From contig CAXXGF010000038.1 of assembly GCA_963677445.2 (NCBI GenBank), positions 62,001 through 126,000 on the forward strand: a DNA stretch of 64,000 nucleotides, read 5' to 3'. The notes beneath the pieces were generated by a model. The model made no database searches, was not told where the DNA came from, and was given only the letters and a program-made list of their open reading frames with translations. The position numbers and the translations under genes are program-made. Origin of the DNA: G963677445 sp963677445. GTDB lineage: Bacteria > Bacteroidota > Ignavibacteria > Ignavibacteriales > Melioribacteraceae. Shown here one piece after another: positions 42,884 through 52,749 of this stretch (within the stretch, counting starts at the first letter, position 1; each line of letters starts with the position of its first letter).

Positions 42884-45050
42884 CTATCCTCCTCATATCC
42901 TGTAAAATCTTTGGTGTGCCCCAGGTGGCATTTATTGTCTGTCCGTAATATTCCCGGTCAAGCAGGTTATTGACTCTCAACCATCCGTTTATTCCGGGAA
43001 ATATTTCATTCACCCTGATATTAAGATTCCATAAAAATACCTCTCCGAAATTCAGATATCCATCTGAATCAAGCAGACCGGCATATTCAGTTTTTTTATG
43101 GTTTGATTCTATTCTTCGCTTGCTGAACCAGATAAAACCTGAATAAACTGATATTTTCCCCGGATTCCATAAAACACCGCCGGTTATCTTATGATTTGAA
43201 ACAAGATTATCCTCAACATCTGTTCTGGTTCCGGATATTTCATCATAGCCGTCAAGAAATGAATAATTGATATCAGCCTGAAGACTTTCTCCGATTTTTC
43301 CTCTTAAACCGAGATTTCCGCCCCATTTTCTTCCGCTGCTCACATTCATACTCTGAAGCACCGGAACATAAATCGACTCGCCATTAATATTCACATAGGC
43401 GGAATCACCTATATGAACACTCTCCATAATTGCGTCCTGAAGGTTATTATAAAAAAGATCAACTCCAAACTGAAGGTTTTCTCTTGTAAAAGTCCAGTCA
43501 AGTTCATAAGAGCTTATTTTTTCAGGATATAAAGCCTCATTTGGTTTTATCCACGAAAAAGTAGTGATACTCTCGAAATAAACCTGGGTAATACTCGGCT
43601 GAAGGTATCCTTTCGAAAAAATGGCTTTCAGCAAATGTTCATCTTTATGAAATATAAGCGCCAGCCTCGGCATAAAAGTATTCGAATAATTGGTATTCAG
43701 ATCATATCTTCCGCCGGCGGTAAATTTAATATTTTCAGTCAGACGCAGCCGGAATTCGGTATATAGTCCGGTGTTGCTGAATGACTGCTCCCAATTTTCT
43801 TTTTGTTCATCCGTTATAAAAGGAGCTCCACCCTTGCCTTCACTGATAACAGGTATTCCGCTTACATAATTATAATCAATTCCTGTGATATTACGGAAAT
43901 TCGGGCTGATAGCATATTCGGCTTTAATACCTGCTTTGTGCGCTTTTGTCCTGAAATAATAATATTTTCTTCCGCCATAAGCATATAGTGAATCTATTAA
44001 ACGGTTTGATCCTCCCTGTCCCGGTTCACCCTGCCGGTTCAGATCGCCTGTGTAAAGGTTTGCCGTGGAGGGATCAAATTCATTCAGTTTATAATTATAA
44101 TATCCGCTTATCTCAAAATTATTCCCGATTTTTTTTTCACCGGTTAAAGAAAAAATGTGATTCTGTTGTTTCGACTGGGTTGAGTATTCAGCCACATACA
44201 GGTCGGGATTGCTTCCGTAGGTTTCGCTCCCTTCAATATCAAATAACATATACCGGGCAGATAAAAATTTATAATTTAATCCCGCGTCAATTACCCTGTG
44301 GCTGCTTCCCCGGTAGAAAACTTCGGTATAAGGATGTCTTGGGAGAATATGCCTGTTTAAATATGATTCCGAAATACCGGTCGGATCCTGCTCATCACTT
44401 TTATAGCTGTAATAAACAAGTCTTCCCGAAAGATCATCGGTAAAGTTTCTGATTACTCCCCCGGCTGCTTTTTGCGAATTAAAAGTGCCATACTGAAACC
44501 GGGCAAATGCCCGTTCCTCCCGGCTGGTAATGATATTGATCATTCCGGCATAGGCGTCCCTGCCATAAAGTGTTGAGTTGGGGCCATAAACAATTTCAAC
44601 CTGTTTGACTGAGAGAAGAGGAATGCTGTTTAATCCCATAAAAAGTCCCCCGCCGGCGTCATCACTTACTTTTACCCCGTCAATCAATAATAAAACTTTA
44701 TTATTACCCGCGTCTCCCGAACGATGTCCGCGCAGATTTACTATCGCCCCTTTTGTCCAGTGACCATGCTCCGATTGTATTTGAAAAAAAGAATTGTCGC
44801 GAAGCAAATCGAGAAGATCATGATATCCCTTTTCTTTGATCATCCGCGCTGTAATTACAGATACCCTCGCCGAAGCTTCTCTCACCATTTGTTTTGATCT
44901 TGAAGAGGTGCTGACTTCAACGTTCAGCAGCTCTGTTAATGACATATCAAAAAGTTTCGAGGTAACAGTGCTGTCCTGCGAATAATTGATACTGCCTGTA
45001 AACAAAAACAAAAAAATTAAAAGTCTGCCTGCCTTTTTCACACCGGACAT
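42858..45050 (-). CDS. TonB-dependent outer-membrane receptor
   Basis: About 730 residues. I start at the ATG at 45050 with GGAGG four bases before it, giving a normal signal peptide; the frame extends to 45104. The mature N terminus MSLTELLNVEVSTSSRSKQM is the TonB-box region, followed by the plug (ASARVSVITARMIKEKGYHD, GAIVNLRGHRSGDAGNNKVL LLIDGV, VEIVYGPNSTLYGRDAYAGM INIIT) and a 22-strand barrel ending IDVGIEYIY. The ligand is unknown. The operon with YfiR-like and kinase genes suggests that receptor, periplasmic inhibitor and kinase share one signal. Confidence 0.93.
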   Translation of the reverse strand: MSGVKKAGRLLIFLFLFTGSINYSQDSTVTSKLFDMSLTELLNVEVSTSSRSKQMVREASARVSVITARMIKEKGYHDLLDLLRDNSFFQIQSEHGHWTKGAIVNLRGHRSGDAGNNKVLLLIDGVKVSDDAGGGLFMGLNSIPLLSVKQVEIVYGPNSTLYGRDAYAGMINIITSREERAFARFQYGTFNSQKAAGGVIRNFTDDLSGRLVYYSYKSDEQDPTGISESYLNRHILPRHPYTEVFYRGSSHRVIDAGLNYKFLSARYMLFDIEGSETYGSNPDLYVAEYSTQSKQQNHIFSLTGEKKIGNNFEISGYYNYKLNEFDPSTANLYTGDLNRQGEPGQGGSNRLIDSLYAYGGRKYYYFRTKAHKAGIKAEYAISPNFRNITGIDYNYVSGIPVISEGKGGAPFITDEQKENWEQSFSNTGLYTEFRLRLTENIKFTAGGRYDLNTNYSNTFMPRLALIFHKDEHLLKAIFSKGYLQPSITQVYFESITTFSWIKPNEALYPEKISSYELDWTFTRENLQFGVDLFYNNLQDAIMESVHIGDSAYVNINGESIYVPVLQSMNVSSGRKWGGNLGLRGKIGESLQADINYSFLDGYDEISGTRTDVEDNLVSNHKITGGVLWNPGKISVYSGFIWFSKRRIESNHKKTEYAGLLDSDGYLNFGEVFLWNLNIRVNEIFPGINGWLRVNNLLDREYYGQTINATWGTPKILQDMRRIDVGIEYIY

Positions 45051-45142
45051 TTTCCTCCATCTATGTTTAATGCGAATATATAACAATATTGAAAATAAAT
45101 GCAAACCGGCAGGAAAAATTAATCGGGGCGGTTCAGGAAGAC

Positions 45143-48100
45143 TTACTTAATATATATCATTTTCCTGACTTTTTTAAGAACTCTGTTTTCAGGGAAATTT
45201 GCCGATACAGAATAAAAATAAACTCCGCTCGCTATATCACCCCCATTAATTTTTGCGGTATGGCTGCCTCTTTTTAATATGCCCAGCTTATTTCTTAATA
45301 TTCTTTCCCCCGAAATATTATAAACGGTGATCTTTACTTCCCCCTCTTCAGGCATTTCAAAATTTATATTTGTTTCATTGTTAAAAGGATTCGGATAATT
45401 TTGTGACACTTCAAACTTTTCAGGGGCTGAATCAAAATGTTCAACAAATATTCTTCCCCGCTCCAGAACCTGGGGATTTTCAGGCGATAAAATATAGTCG
45501 AAATTCTTTACACTGTTTTGGAGCTCAATTTTTAATCTTCCCCCTGTCAGGCTCAGTTCAACCGGGAATTCGATCCCCCGGAATAATATTTCACCTTTGA
45601 AATCAGAACCGGAAAAAAGGGATTTATTTCCGCTGAACCGTATATCGGGACTATCACCCGGAGGAGGCGGGGGAAGTGAATATCTTTCATCGGAAATCTT
45701 TTCAGCCGAGATATATAGCTTATAAATCCTCCCCTTATTATCTGTTACCGATAAGATTTCCGTATCGGGTAAAAAAGTTTGCTCTTTTTCAATGACGGTC
45801 TGATTATCCTGGTTAAATATCAGCTCCCCTTCCTGTGATGATTTCACCCAGTATGCTTTGCCCGGATTCAATTCAGCCGCGTTACCATACCCGTTCTCAT
45901 AAGAAAAAAAGGGTGTCAGCAGAATATCCACAGGTGAGGTTGTTACAGCGGCAGTTTCGACAATGTAGTCAAATGGTCCGACCAGGTTCCAGCCTTCCGA
46001 AATGACAATATTCCCGGAAAATGCTCCGCCTGAATAATTTTTCTGAACCTCTTCGGAAAACTTGACCCAGTATCCTGCTCCCCCCTCAAGTGAATCAGCG
46101 GGAAAATAACCGTTTGAATACCCGTAAATATCTGATGACGCTTCGGGAAAAATAGTCACTGCAGACATATCATCCGATTCGAGAGGCGCTGAAATAATAT
46201 TCCAGCCCGCGGAATAACTCACAAAAAGAGAACCAGCTCCGCCTGTTCCTTCAATGGAAAAATATGACTCTCCGGTGAATTCAATTTCAAGCAGCCCGGA
46301 AGAAAGGTTGTTATATCCCGATATATTTTCTCCTGTTACCAGGTTATTCCCGAATCCGGTGTATATTACTACTGTTGATGATTCACTGATATAGCCGGTT
46401 AATGTATTATCTGATTCCGATTCAAGAATAAAATTCACCGGAATATCTGAGGCAAACCAGAGCTGAGCATCAATGAATAGTGAATCAGACTCACTGAGGG
46501 AAACATACTCAAAATTATCCTCCTGAAATCCAAGAAAACCCATTTTGGCGCCCGATTTTATTTTTTTGCCACCCGGTTCATCAAGTATTATCTCTGTCTC
46601 GTTATTTTCTTTAAGAAAAATGATATCTTTTTTTCCATCCGTTATACAGTTAAATACCGGGATATTATCATCTCTTATAATATTTATTTCATAATCGCCC
46701 CCATTCGAAGGGAAAAGAATGGAAAGGAAAGCCCCGTTTTCCCGCAAAGGAGTTTCAACATACATCGCGGTATGAATGGCGGATGTATCAAATGAATATT
46801 CATGCGGGGAATTGATATTATAATATGTTCCGTTCCCCCCGGCGGTAAGAACAACCGCTTCAAGTTTTACCCCTTTACGCTCCCATATAGCTCTTTTTTC
46901 TGAATAGGAAGAGCTGAAACTGCCGTCAACTTCTGGGTTGCCCCCCTCCCTTCCATAGCCATGAAGCTGATAGGTATATTCATGCGGCATGTCGGATGAT
47001 ATATAATCACCGATTACAAAATATTTATTCCTTATAAAATTAAAATGCCTTTCGATTGAGGCCTCTTCGTAGGCTGTTTTAACTTTCAGATAGTCAAGAT
47101 TCTTTTTATCGATTTTATCTTCAATAAATCCGTCGGCGTCATTGCCTGATAATATATCCCCAATATCAGGGCCCATCCCGTCAACAAGAATCATACTGTG
47201 GTTCCGCGCGTTCCCTACTTCCCCCCGGCGGTCCCAGCTTATATAACCTGGATCGAGTGCGATAGTCCTTCCATAAGCGTGAATTAAAAAGCTTGAAACA
47301 TCAGCCTGGTTGTGGCCGAGAGCGTTTTCCCTTATGTGGCCGTTTTTAGCGGTTATATGCATGTAAACAGCGTCTGTTTCCCATGATGAACGAAATACCG
47401 CGCTGCCAGCTTCTGGCAAAACGGTAAAAAGTCCGCCGGCCGGATTTTCAGGTGGAGCAAAGGCGGCAATAAAATTAGCGACCAGATCGGCATATCTCGC
47501 CGCCTGGCTTAAAAGCTGATCATGCACATCAAAATCGGCATAATCATCCTGCCAGAAATATTCACTTCCCTCAAGCAGCATAAGTTCGGGAAATGAATCA
47601 TTCATGTGAGTGTCTTCAATCGGAGGGACCTTGCCATTGGGAAGCCTTATCTGATTTATCCAGGCATAAAGGTTTTTCCAGTTATCATCATACCAGGGAT
47701 TATCAATGAACCTTTCATTTCCTTCGTACTGGTAATTTTTTGGAACATCAGGAAGGAAATTACCATACGCCCTCACTAAAGGCAATAACCTCGAAAGTGA
47801 ATAACGGAAATATAAAGGACCTTCCGTATAACCGGCCACAACTCCCGGATCAGACATCCTGCCTTCATCTCTGAAAAAACAGTTATCCAGATTCCACATA
47901 CCGGTGTTTATCCAGCTTGCCGATTGAAGGTTGTCGTCACTGCTCACGGCGTCATTCATCGCGACTGCCGAAAAAGCCAGCGCCGAGGCGGTCATGATCG
48001 CGTGATTGTTTTTTACCAGGTCGAAAAAAGCGGAATTAAAGAAAGGGGGCAGAATTGCGCGGGTCGATTCTTCATGGAGATTTCCGGCAAATTGCTGAAG

Positions 48101-48634
48101 GTTGTTTTTAACCCCTGCAAGTTCAGCCTGGCTAATTCCACCTCCGAGTAACAGATCATAAGCAGACATCAGGTCGATCAGCTCTCTGCTTCTCCATTGC
48201 CAGGAATCATATGCCGAGAGATTGAGCACAGTAATTCTATCAACGCCTGTTTCAATCGTTTCCATGATGTCAACCGCTTTGTTGATAAATCCCTCCTTCT
48301 CAGAAGCAGGCAGATCTATAATGATACCATTATCATATTTCTTCTCAAGAAGCACGACAAAGGCGCAGGCTTTGGCAATGCGGGCTTTGCCAAACCGGGC
48401 GCTGTTTGAGGATCCGGTCGGGACGGTAGTTTTTGCCCTGCTGTAAACATTCAGATACAGAGGCAGAATAATTTCTTCAGAGAGTATACTTTTTACATAC
48501 TCAACCTGGTTTGCTTTCAATAATGTTCTCGGACGGGAATAATCCCCTTCCGGAGGCTCCCATGCTCCCTGCTGCCCGTTTATGGCAAAAGTTAAGAGCA
48601 GGTAAAATAAAACAAAAGCGGCTATTTTTTTCAT
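45143..48634 (-). CDS. Secreted heparinase II/III-like polysaccharide lyase with T9SS sorting domain
   Basis: A 1163-residue exoprotein with a signal peptide (MKKIAAFVLFYLLLTFAING). Residues ~30-400 form an alpha-toroid (FDLVKNNHAIMTASALAFSA, ASWINTGMWNLDNCFFRDEG), then a heparinase II/III-like beta-domain (ITAKNGHIRENALGHNQADV SSFLIHAYGRTIALDPGYI, NARNHSMILVDG) with the conserved His and Asn/Tyr surroundings of PL lyases. A beta-sandwich region and two WNxxSxP/AGYWVKxS repeat modules follow. It ends in the sorting domain FEVSQNYPNPFNNETNINFE and ASGVYFYSVSA. It probably degrades an acidic polysaccharide at the cell surface. No polysaccharide-use locus surrounds it. Confidence 0.82.
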   Translation of the reverse strand: MKKIAAFVLFYLLLTFAINGQQGAWEPPEGDYSRPRTLLKANQVEYVKSILSEEIILPLYLNVYSRAKTTVPTGSSNSARFGKARIAKACAFVVLLEKKYDNGIIIDLPASEKEGFINKAVDIMETIETGVDRITVLNLSAYDSWQWRSRELIDLMSAYDLLLGGGISQAELAGVKNNLQQFAGNLHEESTRAILPPFFNSAFFDLVKNNHAIMTASALAFSAVAMNDAVSSDDNLQSASWINTGMWNLDNCFFRDEGRMSDPGVVAGYTEGPLYFRYSLSRLLPLVRAYGNFLPDVPKNYQYEGNERFIDNPWYDDNWKNLYAWINQIRLPNGKVPPIEDTHMNDSFPELMLLEGSEYFWQDDYADFDVHDQLLSQAARYADLVANFIAAFAPPENPAGGLFTVLPEAGSAVFRSSWETDAVYMHITAKNGHIRENALGHNQADVSSFLIHAYGRTIALDPGYISWDRRGEVGNARNHSMILVDGMGPDIGDILSGNDADGFIEDKIDKKNLDYLKVKTAYEEASIERHFNFIRNKYFVIGDYISSDMPHEYTYQLHGYGREGGNPEVDGSFSSSYSEKRAIWERKGVKLEAVVLTAGGNGTYYNINSPHEYSFDTSAIHTAMYVETPLRENGAFLSILFPSNGGDYEINIIRDDNIPVFNCITDGKKDIIFLKENNETEIILDEPGGKKIKSGAKMGFLGFQEDNFEYVSLSESDSLFIDAQLWFASDIPVNFILESESDNTLTGYISESSTVVIYTGFGNNLVTGENISGYNNLSSGLLEIEFTGESYFSIEGTGGAGSLFVSYSAGWNIISAPLESDDMSAVTIFPEASSDIYGYSNGYFPADSLEGGAGYWVKFSEEVQKNYSGGAFSGNIVISEGWNLVGPFDYIVETAAVTTSPVDILLTPFFSYENGYGNAAELNPGKAYWVKSSQEGELIFNQDNQTVIEKEQTFLPDTEILSVTDNKGRIYKLYISAEKISDERYSLPPPPPGDSPDIRFSGNKSLFSGSDFKGEILFRGIEFPVELSLTGGRLKIELQNSVKNFDYILSPENPQVLERGRIFVEHFDSAPEKFEVSQNYPNPFNNETNINFEMPEEGEVKITVYNISGERILRNKLGILKRGSHTAKINGGDIASGVYFYSVSANFPENRVLKKVRKMIYIK

Positions 48635-48731
48635 ATACCAACTATCGGATTAATTGAGAGATATTTAACACTAACAGTAAAAATGATAAGGGAGTGCAAA
48701 ACACTGAAGGTTCAGGCAGTGAACTCTGTTC

Positions 48732-49709
48732 TTTGGGCTAAAGCCCACTCACATCTGGGCGCCGCCATGTCCCCGCCGTGAACGGCGGGGTTATTCCAAT
48801 AAAATCATTCCCGAGATATTCTGCCCAAGCACAATAACCACGGCCTTCAGGCCGTGGTTTTAAGAATACTCAAAACCTTATCGGGCTTTAGCCCAAAACA
48901 CACACCAGGAATTCAAGGCTGCCTTTTCTCCCCTGATATTTTCAATCTTGTTACCCGACCTTCCCGCACTTTCTTTTAGCTTCCCGATATACCCTCCCCT
49001 TCCTTGCGGGGCTAAAGCCAGCCCCTTGTGTTAGATATACTGTTCCCCGCCGTGAACGACGGGGTTATTCCATAAAATCATTCCCGAGAAATTTCTCCCG
49101 GCATAATAACCACGGCCTTCAGGCCGTGGTTTTAACAATACTCAAAACCTTATCGGGCTTTAGCCCAAAGCACACACCAGAAATTCAAGGCTACATTTCT
49201 ATCCTGATATTTTCAATCTTGTTACCCGGCCTTCCCGCACTTTCTTTTTGTTTCCTGATATATCCACCCCTTCCTTGCGGCTAAAGCCAGCCCTATGTGT
49301 TGAGCCTCCTGATCCCCGCCGTGAACGGCGGGGTTATTCCAATAAAACCATTCCCGAGAAATTTCTCCCGGTATAATAACCACGGTCTTCAGGCCGTGGT
49401 TTTAAGAATTCTCAAAACCTTATAGGGCTTTAGCCCAACCACACCCCTGGGATTCAAGGCTGCCTTTTCTCCCCTGATATTTTCAATCTTGTTACCCGAC
49501 CTTCCCGCACTTTCTTTTAGATTCCCGATATACCCTCTCCTTCCTTGCGGCTAAAATCCTAAAATATCTGGGGCGCTGACACAACCCCGCCGTAAACGAC
49601 GGGGTTATTCCATAAAATCATTCCCGAGAAATTTCTCCCGGTATAATAACCACGGTCTTCAGGCCGTGGTTTTAAGAATACTCAAAACCTTATAGGGCTT
49701 TAGCCCAAA
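48732..49709. repeat. Composite hairpin-repeat array 1 (four tandem units of about 270 bp)
   Basis: The 1.19-kb gap 48635-49823 is filled by four direct repeats. First hairpins start at 48771, 49045, 49314 and 49585, so the period is 274, 269 and 271 bp. Each unit holds CCCCGCCGTGAACGGCGGGG then TTATT, a spacer with GAGAAATTTCTC, AATAACC leading into CCACGGCCTTCAGGCCGTGG, and then GGGCTTTAGCCCAAA. Between units lies a ~130-bp spacer (TTTCAATCTTGTTACCCGAC is constant). The array starts with TTTGGGCTAAAGCCC and ends with its inverse. No transposase lies inside it. Confidence 0.92.
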
Positions 49710-49757
49710 GCACTCGCCGGGATAATATCATCATTTGCATCCCCCCACTATTAAAAA

Positions 49758-49786
49758 AAAACCCGGATGAATTCACCCGGGGTTTA
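49758..49786 (-). terminator. Rho-independent terminator of trxB
   Basis: An imperfect stem CCCGG-TGAATTCA-CCGGG, followed on the minus strand by nine T residues. It lies about 38 bases beyond the trxB stop. Confidence 0.8.
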
Positions 49787-49823
49787 CTAATAATATACAA
49801 GGTATAAAAATTTTCTATTTGAA

Positions 49824-50774
49824 TTAAGCTAATTCATTCGCTTCCAGCCATCTTTCGGCGTCGATCGCGGCCATGGTTCCGCTTCCGGCCGCGGTAATAG
49901 CCTGGCGGTAGGTTTTATCCTGAACATCTCCGGCGGCGAATACACCTTCGATATTTGTATATGTTGAGCCTGGTTTTACGAGCAGGTAACCTGTTTCATC
50001 CATGTCAAGCTGTCCTTTGAAGAGATCTGTATTCGGTTTATGCCCGATAGCCATGAATATTCCGTCAACTTCCACTTCACGGGTTGAACCGTCGCGGGTA
50101 TCTTCGAGGATAGCGCCGGTAACTTTTTTCATTCCGTTAACCTCTTCGCCGAGGATTTCTTTGATAACGGTATTAAGTTCAAATTTAATTTTAGGATTTT
50201 TCTGGGCTCTTTCAAGCATGATCTTGGAAGAGCGGAAACCTTCACGGCGGTGAATTACCGATACTTCACGTCCGAATTTTGTCAGGTAGTTGGCTTCTTC
50301 CATCGCGCTGTCGCCGCCGCCTACCACAAAAATCTTCTGATCTTTGAAGAAAAAGCCGTCACACGTAGCGCAGGCGGAAACACCATAACCCATATATTTC
50401 TTTTCACTCGGTATATTAAGCAGCCTCGCTGAAGCGCCGGTCGCGATTATTACAGCGTCCGCCGTATAAACTTCATCATTCGATTTAACCGTAAATGGTC
50501 TTTTTGAAAAATCCACTTCGGTTATTTCTTTAAAGAAACTTTTTGCTCCGAACCTCAAAGCCTGTTTTCTCATAACATCCATCAGTTCGGGACCCATAAT
50601 ACCATTTTCAAAACCGGGGAAATTTTCAACATCTGTGGTAATTGTAAGCTGGCCGCCCGGCTGGATTCCTTCGAATATTACAGGATTCAGATTTGCTCTC
50701 GCGTTATAAATTGCCGCTGTAAGTCCGGCAGGACCTGAACCGATTATTAATACTTTGTGATGATTATCTGCCAT
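49824..50774 (-). CDS. trxB: Thioredoxin-disulfide reductase
   Basis: A 316-residue low-molecular-weight thioredoxin reductase. FAD motif LIIGSGPAGLTAAIYNARA at 9-27, GGQLTITTDVENFPGF, active-site pair Cys135/Cys138 in ACATCDGFFF, NADPH motif VVGGGDSAMEEANYL, and the terminal GVFAAGDVQDKTYRQAITAA. It uses NADPH to reduce thioredoxin in the cytoplasm. GGAG is seven bases before the ATG. The next upstream gene (M28 peptidase) is 130 bp away, so it probably has its own promoter. Confidence 0.97.
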   Translation of the reverse strand: MADNHHKVLIIGSGPAGLTAAIYNARANLNPVIFEGIQPGGQLTITTDVENFPGFENGIMGPELMDVMRKQALRFGAKSFFKEITEVDFSKRPFTVKSNDEVYTADAVIIATGASARLLNIPSEKKYMGYGVSACATCDGFFFKDQKIFVVGGGDSAMEEANYLTKFGREVSVIHRREGFRSSKIMLERAQKNPKIKFELNTVIKEILGEEVNGMKKVTGAILEDTRDGSTREVEVDGIFMAIGHKPNTDLFKGQLDMDETGYLLVKPGSTYTNIEGVFAAGDVQDKTYRQAITAAGSGTMAAIDAERWLEANELA

Positions 50775-50904
50775 TTTATTTCTCCATCAATCTCATTTAT
50801 TATTTTTTATTGCTATATGATTCACAAAACTCAAAATAGTTTCATTTACTGTCTTTGCATCTAAATAAAAATCCAAATCGAAATCGTCTTTAAATTATTA
50901 ATTA

Positions 50905-52371
50905 CTAATTGACAATGACCTCCCTGGTATATTCTCCATTGGCAACCTTCTCTGCCGAATAATATGCCAGCCTGACAAGTTTCTCAAAGAGGGCCGGATT
51001 CAGGGTTTCCGGTGTATCTGTTATCTGGTGAAGATGTTTATATGAGTTGGAAGTTACAAAATAGGCGCAGGGTATCCCTTCCCGGTGGAAAGGTGTCGCG
51101 TCCGCGCCGCCGCCGCTCCATGTAGCGTCGATCATCATCTTTGTGTTAAGGGAATCGGTTTTATTTATCATACTCCATAATTCAGGAGCCGATTTTCCAT
51201 TCCCGACTCTTATGGAATCGCCGGTTCCCACACAGTCAAAATTAAACATCGCGGCTATTTTTTCATAAGGGACAGGTGAATTTTTCACAAAGTTGAAAGC
51301 TCCTTCCAGCCCCGATTCCTCAGCGGCAAAAAGAACAAATATCATCGATCTTTTCGGCCCCATTTCGGGATTAGCGAAAGCTTCCGCCAGCGCTGTGACT
51401 GCCGCCGCGCCGGAAGCATTGTCATTTGCCCCGGGGAAATAAGCCGGTCCCTGCCTGCCGACATGGTCCAGATGGGCGCCAATGATGATATATTCATCCT
51501 TAAGTTCCGGATCATTTCCTTCTATCTTGCCGGCGATATTCTGTGTCCGGCCTGACTTATTGTATTTTGTTTTGATGTTTATATTTACCTTTCTACTCAG
51601 CTCAAAAGAGAGAGGTTTATGGAGACTGTCTATTTTTTCTCTTGCTTCATCCAGACTTATATCACAGCCGTGGAAAAGATCAGCAGCGAATGATGAGTCT
51701 ATATGCGCCATAGGAAAATCTGGCAGATGTTCCTCCTCACCATGAGCGACGCTGCCGATTGGTTTTTTAATGAAATCGGTTGGATGGGTAAGAAGTATTA
51801 TCCCTATAGCTCCGTGACTTTTCGCGACAGCGGCTTTAACGCGGGGGGTAACGTCCGGCCACGCTTTTTCCTCTATTTTCCACTTTGGATTATATTTAAA
51901 GATCGCGGCTATCCTGCCATTAACATCCACATTGGCATAATCATCATACCCGGCTTCTTCCGAAGAAATTCCATACCCGCAAAAAACCACTGGTGCGGTA
52001 ATATCTCCCGCACCGGTAAAACCGCGGCAAATAAAATCATCCCCGATTTTATAATCTTTCAACTTTTTTTCTCCCTCGTATAACGCCATTGAGGGTTCAC
52101 CGAGAATCTCATTGGTCTCCAGTTCAAAATATTGGTAATAATCTTCACCGAAGGCAGGTTTCAAACCCGCTTTTATAAAACGATTTTTCCCGTATTCGGA
52201 AGCCTTTTCATATCCTTCAGTTCCCGCGAGTCTGCCATCCAGCTCAGGCGAAGCAAGGTAATTAACTATATTTAATAATTTTTCGGAGGTTATCGATTCC
52301 GGCCCATATTCCGGAGTTGGATTACATGATAGTAGTATAACTAATAGTATATGTGAATATATTCGCGACAT
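50905..52371 (-). CDS. M28-family zinc peptidase, lipoprotein, with PA-domain insert
   Basis: A 488-residue protein with a lipoprotein signal (LLVILLSC). Residues ~30-120 form a pro-region, a PA-like insert lies at about 120-260 (VVFCGYGISSEEAGYDDYAN, VDVNGRIAAIF), and the catalytic domain follows. Zinc-binding motifs in order are IIGAHLDHVG, PGANDNASGAAAV, FAAEESGLEGA, FNFDCVG and the final His in SYKHLHQITDT. These are the ligands of co-catalytic M28 aminopeptidases. It should act as an aminopeptidase in the periplasm or at the outer membrane. Confidence 0.9.
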   Translation of the reverse strand: MSRIYSHILLVILLSCNPTPEYGPESITSEKLLNIVNYLASPELDGRLAGTEGYEKASEYGKNRFIKAGLKPAFGEDYYQYFELETNEILGEPSMALYEGEKKLKDYKIGDDFICRGFTGAGDITAPVVFCGYGISSEEAGYDDYANVDVNGRIAAIFKYNPKWKIEEKAWPDVTPRVKAAVAKSHGAIGIILLTHPTDFIKKPIGSVAHGEEEHLPDFPMAHIDSSFAADLFHGCDISLDEAREKIDSLHKPLSFELSRKVNINIKTKYNKSGRTQNIAGKIEGNDPELKDEYIIIGAHLDHVGRQGPAYFPGANDNASGAAAVTALAEAFANPEMGPKRSMIFVLFAAEESGLEGAFNFVKNSPVPYEKIAAMFNFDCVGTGDSIRVGNGKSAPELWSMINKTDSLNTKMMIDATWSGGGADATPFHREGIPCAYFVTSNSYKHLHQITDTPETLNPALFEKLVRLAYYSAEKVANGEYTREVIVN

Positions 52372-52508
52372 ATATTATCCATAGTTTTTTTTCACTAACT
52401 TTCTAAAATAATAAAAAGAGAAGAATTTTACCGGGAGATAAATTTAAAATTGGAATGGGAATTATTCCTTTAAGATCCTCTATTCTTGAAAAAAACGATT
52501 TCGCTTAG

Positions 52509-52646
52509 TCCGTAACGAGTTAAATTCTACTCAAAATGGCAATATTTTATCGTACTCATGGAACAGGTACTCGTAATCGTCCTCGTTCTCGAATAACCTG
52601 AGCGTTTTGATACACACGAGTACGAAGTACGATTACGAGAACGATT
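52509..52646. repeat. TCGTAC-rich dispersed repeat, copy B (reverse orientation)
   Basis: The reverse complement of 9103-9246: it begins TCCGTAACGAGTTAAATTCT, continues AAATGGCAATATTTTATCG, then TACTCGTAATCG, GTTCTCGAATAACCTGAGCG and GAGTACGAAGTACGATTACG. The 378-bp gap 52372-52749 holds no credible gene; the 65-codon frame over this repeat reads through it and has no domain. Confidence 0.75.
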
Positions 52647-52749
52647 CTTTCTTCGAAGTCAATTTTTTCCGGCTCTGCCAGTTTATGATTTGGATCTAAT
52701 TTATTGGGAAAAGTGTTTTTATAGTCATCTTTAAAATCTTGAAGGAATT

